This document shows positions 62,828 to 64,000 of a DNA stretch of 64,000 nt, piece by piece. The stretch lies in contig NZ_JAAIWM010000006.1 in NCBI RefSeq assembly GCF_011008845.1, positions 174,832 to 238,831 on the forward strand, in the 5' to 3' direction. The DNA comes from Bacillus mesophilus. GTDB lineage: Bacteria; Bacillota; Bacilli; Bacillales; SA4. Under the pieces are notes generated by a model. That model was not told the origin of the DNA and ran no database searches. It worked only from the letters and a program-made list of their open reading frames with translations. Made by a program: the position numbers and the translations under genes. Numbering within the stretch: position 1 is the first letter of the stretch; every line of letters starts with the position of its first letter.

Positions 62828-63778
62828 GTGAAAATTGTATCGACGATAAGGATAGCACCAGAACTGCAAGAAGAACTTAAAGAACGTTTCAAGAATGTCG
62901 ACCTGATTTTTTATAAAAATATGAAAGAAGCAGAAGATGAAATAAAAAATGTAGAGGTTATTTTAACCTATGGAGAAGATCTAACACCTCTTCGTATTGA
63001 AAGAGCAAAAGTACTAAAGTGGATCATGGTTATGTCTGCTGGAGTGGAAAAACTACCTTTTGAAGAAATTAAGCAACGGGATATCTTAGTGACAAATGCC
63101 CGAGGGATACATAAAATTCCAATGGCTGAATATACAGTGGGAATGATGCTGCAGTATTGTAAGCAGTTAAAAGGTCTTTATGATCAAGAAAAGGAAGGTA
63201 ATTGGAATAGAGGCATCTCGATATCTGAGTTGAATGGGAAAACTACATTAATAATCGGAGCGGGGGCAATTGGAGGACAAATTGCTAAGCTATGTAAGGC
63301 GTTTGGAATGAGAACTCTTGGTATTAATACAAGTGGTGCTGCAGTGGAAGGTATAGATGAAATGACGACCATTGATGAACTAGATTTATTTCTTCCAGTT
63401 GCTGATTTTGTTATTTCTGTTCTGCCAAGTACTAATGAAACAAAGGGATTACTAAAGCGTAAGCATTTTGAAAAAATGAAGGATAGTTCGGTGTTTATTA
63501 ATATAGGAAGAGGTAGTGTTATTGAGGAAGCAGAGTTAGTTGAAATTATGAAGGAGCAATTAATCGCACACGCGATCCTTGATGTCTTTGAGAAAGAGCC
63601 ACTTCCTAAAGAACATGACTTCTGGAAAATGGTAAATGTGACAGTCACACCGCATATTTCGAGTATTACAACTAACTATTTACCACGAGCATTTGATATA
63701 TTTGAGGAGAATCTACATATTTATAAAACTAAACAAAACCATTTTATTAATAAGATTAATCTAGAGCGGGGGTATTAA
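62828..63778 (+). CDS. D-isomer specific 2-hydroxyacid dehydrogenase
   Basis: A 316-residue NAD(H)-dependent dehydrogenase. The Rossmann motif is GAGAIGGQIA near residue 144; the catalytic Arg is in INIGRGSVI, the Glu in LDVFEKEPLP and the His in VTPHISS, the full Arg-Glu-His triad. There is no ACT domain as in SerA, so phosphoglycerate is unlikely; glyoxylate, hydroxypyruvate or a similar 2-oxoacid is more plausible. GTG start preceded by GGGAGG. One base separates it from the cobalamin adenosyltransferase gene, suggesting an operon. Confidence 0.88.
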   Translation: MKIVSTIRIAPELQEELKERFKNVDLIFYKNMKEAEDEIKNVEVILTYGEDLTPLRIERAKVLKWIMVMSAGVEKLPFEEIKQRDILVTNARGIHKIPMAEYTVGMMLQYCKQLKGLYDQEKEGNWNRGISISELNGKTTLIIGAGAIGGQIAKLCKAFGMRTLGINTSGAAVEGIDEMTTIDELDLFLPVADFVISVLPSTNETKGLLKRKHFEKMKDSSVFINIGRGSVIEEAELVEIMKEQLIAHAILDVFEKEPLPKEHDFWKMVNVTVTPHISSITTNYLPRAFDIFEENLHIYKTKQNHFINKINLERGY

Positions 63779-63779
63779 G

Positions 63780-64000
63780 TTGAAGATTTATACAAAGTCC
63801 GGTGATAAAGGAACAACTTCATTAGTTTATGGTCAGCGAGTGGCGAAGCATGATACTCGAGTGGAAGCCTACGGAACATGTGATGAGGCAAATTCTCTAA
63901 TAGGTCTAGCTTTAAGTTATATTCAGCTAGTTAAATTTGAAGACAGCGAAACGATAGAGGAAGCTTTACGTAAAATTCAAACGACGATTTTCCATGTGGG
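63780..64000 (+). CDS. Cob(I)alamin adenosyltransferase, PduO/MMAB type (3' part outside window)
   Basis: The first 73 residues are seen: KIYTKSGDKGTTSLVYGQRVAKHD, then VEAYGTCDEANSLIGLALSY, which are the ATP-binding N-terminal signature and helix of PduO-type ATP:cob(I)alamin adenosyltransferases (YvqK in B. subtilis). It would form adenosylcobalamin, the coenzyme B12. TTG start with GAGCGGGGG upstream. The frame runs off the window end. Confidence 0.9.
   Translation, partial: MKIYTKSGDKGTTSLVYGQRVAKHDTRVEAYGTCDEANSLIGLALSYIQLVKFEDSETIEEALRKIQTTIFHV

Noticed and set aside
63184..63648. 154-codon minus-strand open frame
   Set aside because: It lies within the 2-hydroxyacid dehydrogenase gene, whose Arg-Glu-His triad shows that the plus frame is the real one.

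Overview
The window is chromosomal DNA from a low-GC, endospore-forming member of the Bacillaceae (Bacillus sensu lato). This rests on three small acid-soluble spore protein genes, Bacillus-type Shine-Dalgarno sequences with frequent GTG/TTG starts, and gene order matching the B. subtilis yfhD-recX-yfhH-sspK-mutY-yfhS-fabL-sspE-ygaBCD-gsaB stretch. The genus or species cannot be fixed from the sequence alone. There are no rRNA or complete tRNA genes, no CRISPR array, no prophage and no intact insertion sequence.

Region 1 (1-16.8 kb) is an arginine locus. A truncated, divergent rocB (arginine utilisation) is followed by argC-argJ-argB-argD-carA-carB-argF, then argG and argH, then an amino-acid ABC transporter (binding protein, permease, ATPase) that is probably an arginine importer. 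A 14-bp ArgR/AhrC-like dyad lies before argC, argG and the transporter, which would place synthesis and uptake under one repressor.

Region 2 (17-23.4 kb) holds a LigB-like dioxygenase-superfamily protein, the dipeptidase pepV, an H-type spore protein, a divergent MFS/Lrp pair, a cluster of DnaA boxes, yfhD, yfhE and a GNAT gene with an unusual structured leader. Region 3 (23.6-35.2 kb) is the conserved yfh/yga block: amidohydrolase, yfhF, recX, yfhH, sspK, yfhJ, yfhP, mutY, yfhS, fabL, a gamma-type spore protein, ygaB, ygaC and the ABC exporter ygaD.

Region 4 (35.2-52.3 kb) interrupts the ygaD-gsaB order known from B. subtilis. It contains a divergent peptide ABC transporter (four membrane/ATPase genes on minus, the binding lipoprotein on plus), uppP, a ZIP metal transporter, an aldehyde dehydrogenase, ygaE, a large glutamate synthase without a small-subunit gene, and gsaB.

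Region 5 (52.4-64 kb) is more accessory: an ABC-2 exporter (ATPase and two permeases), a two-pore-helix-type potassium channel, a GNAT, an orphan histidine kinase, a DUF2975/XRE pair, DUF817 and DUF4181 membrane proteins, a MarR-controlled drug exporter, a 2-hydroxyacid dehydrogenase and a truncated cob(I)alamin adenosyltransferase.

The most unusual content is non-coding. Two intergenic arrays of degenerate units with a CGCAA core are spaced 19-21 bp apart (12.7 and 41.1 kb). Seven DnaA-box matches sit within 190 bp at 21.8 kb. Two families of structured dispersed repeats are present: a modular element at 22.5, 30.5 and 60.3 kb with a hairpin whose arms differ but still pair, and a GC-rich long-hairpin element at 1.4, 52.5 and 52.8 kb with a remnant at 24.8 kb. 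Where a start codon was moved from the longest open frame, the reason is the position of the ribosome-binding site and family N-termini; these starts are predictions.
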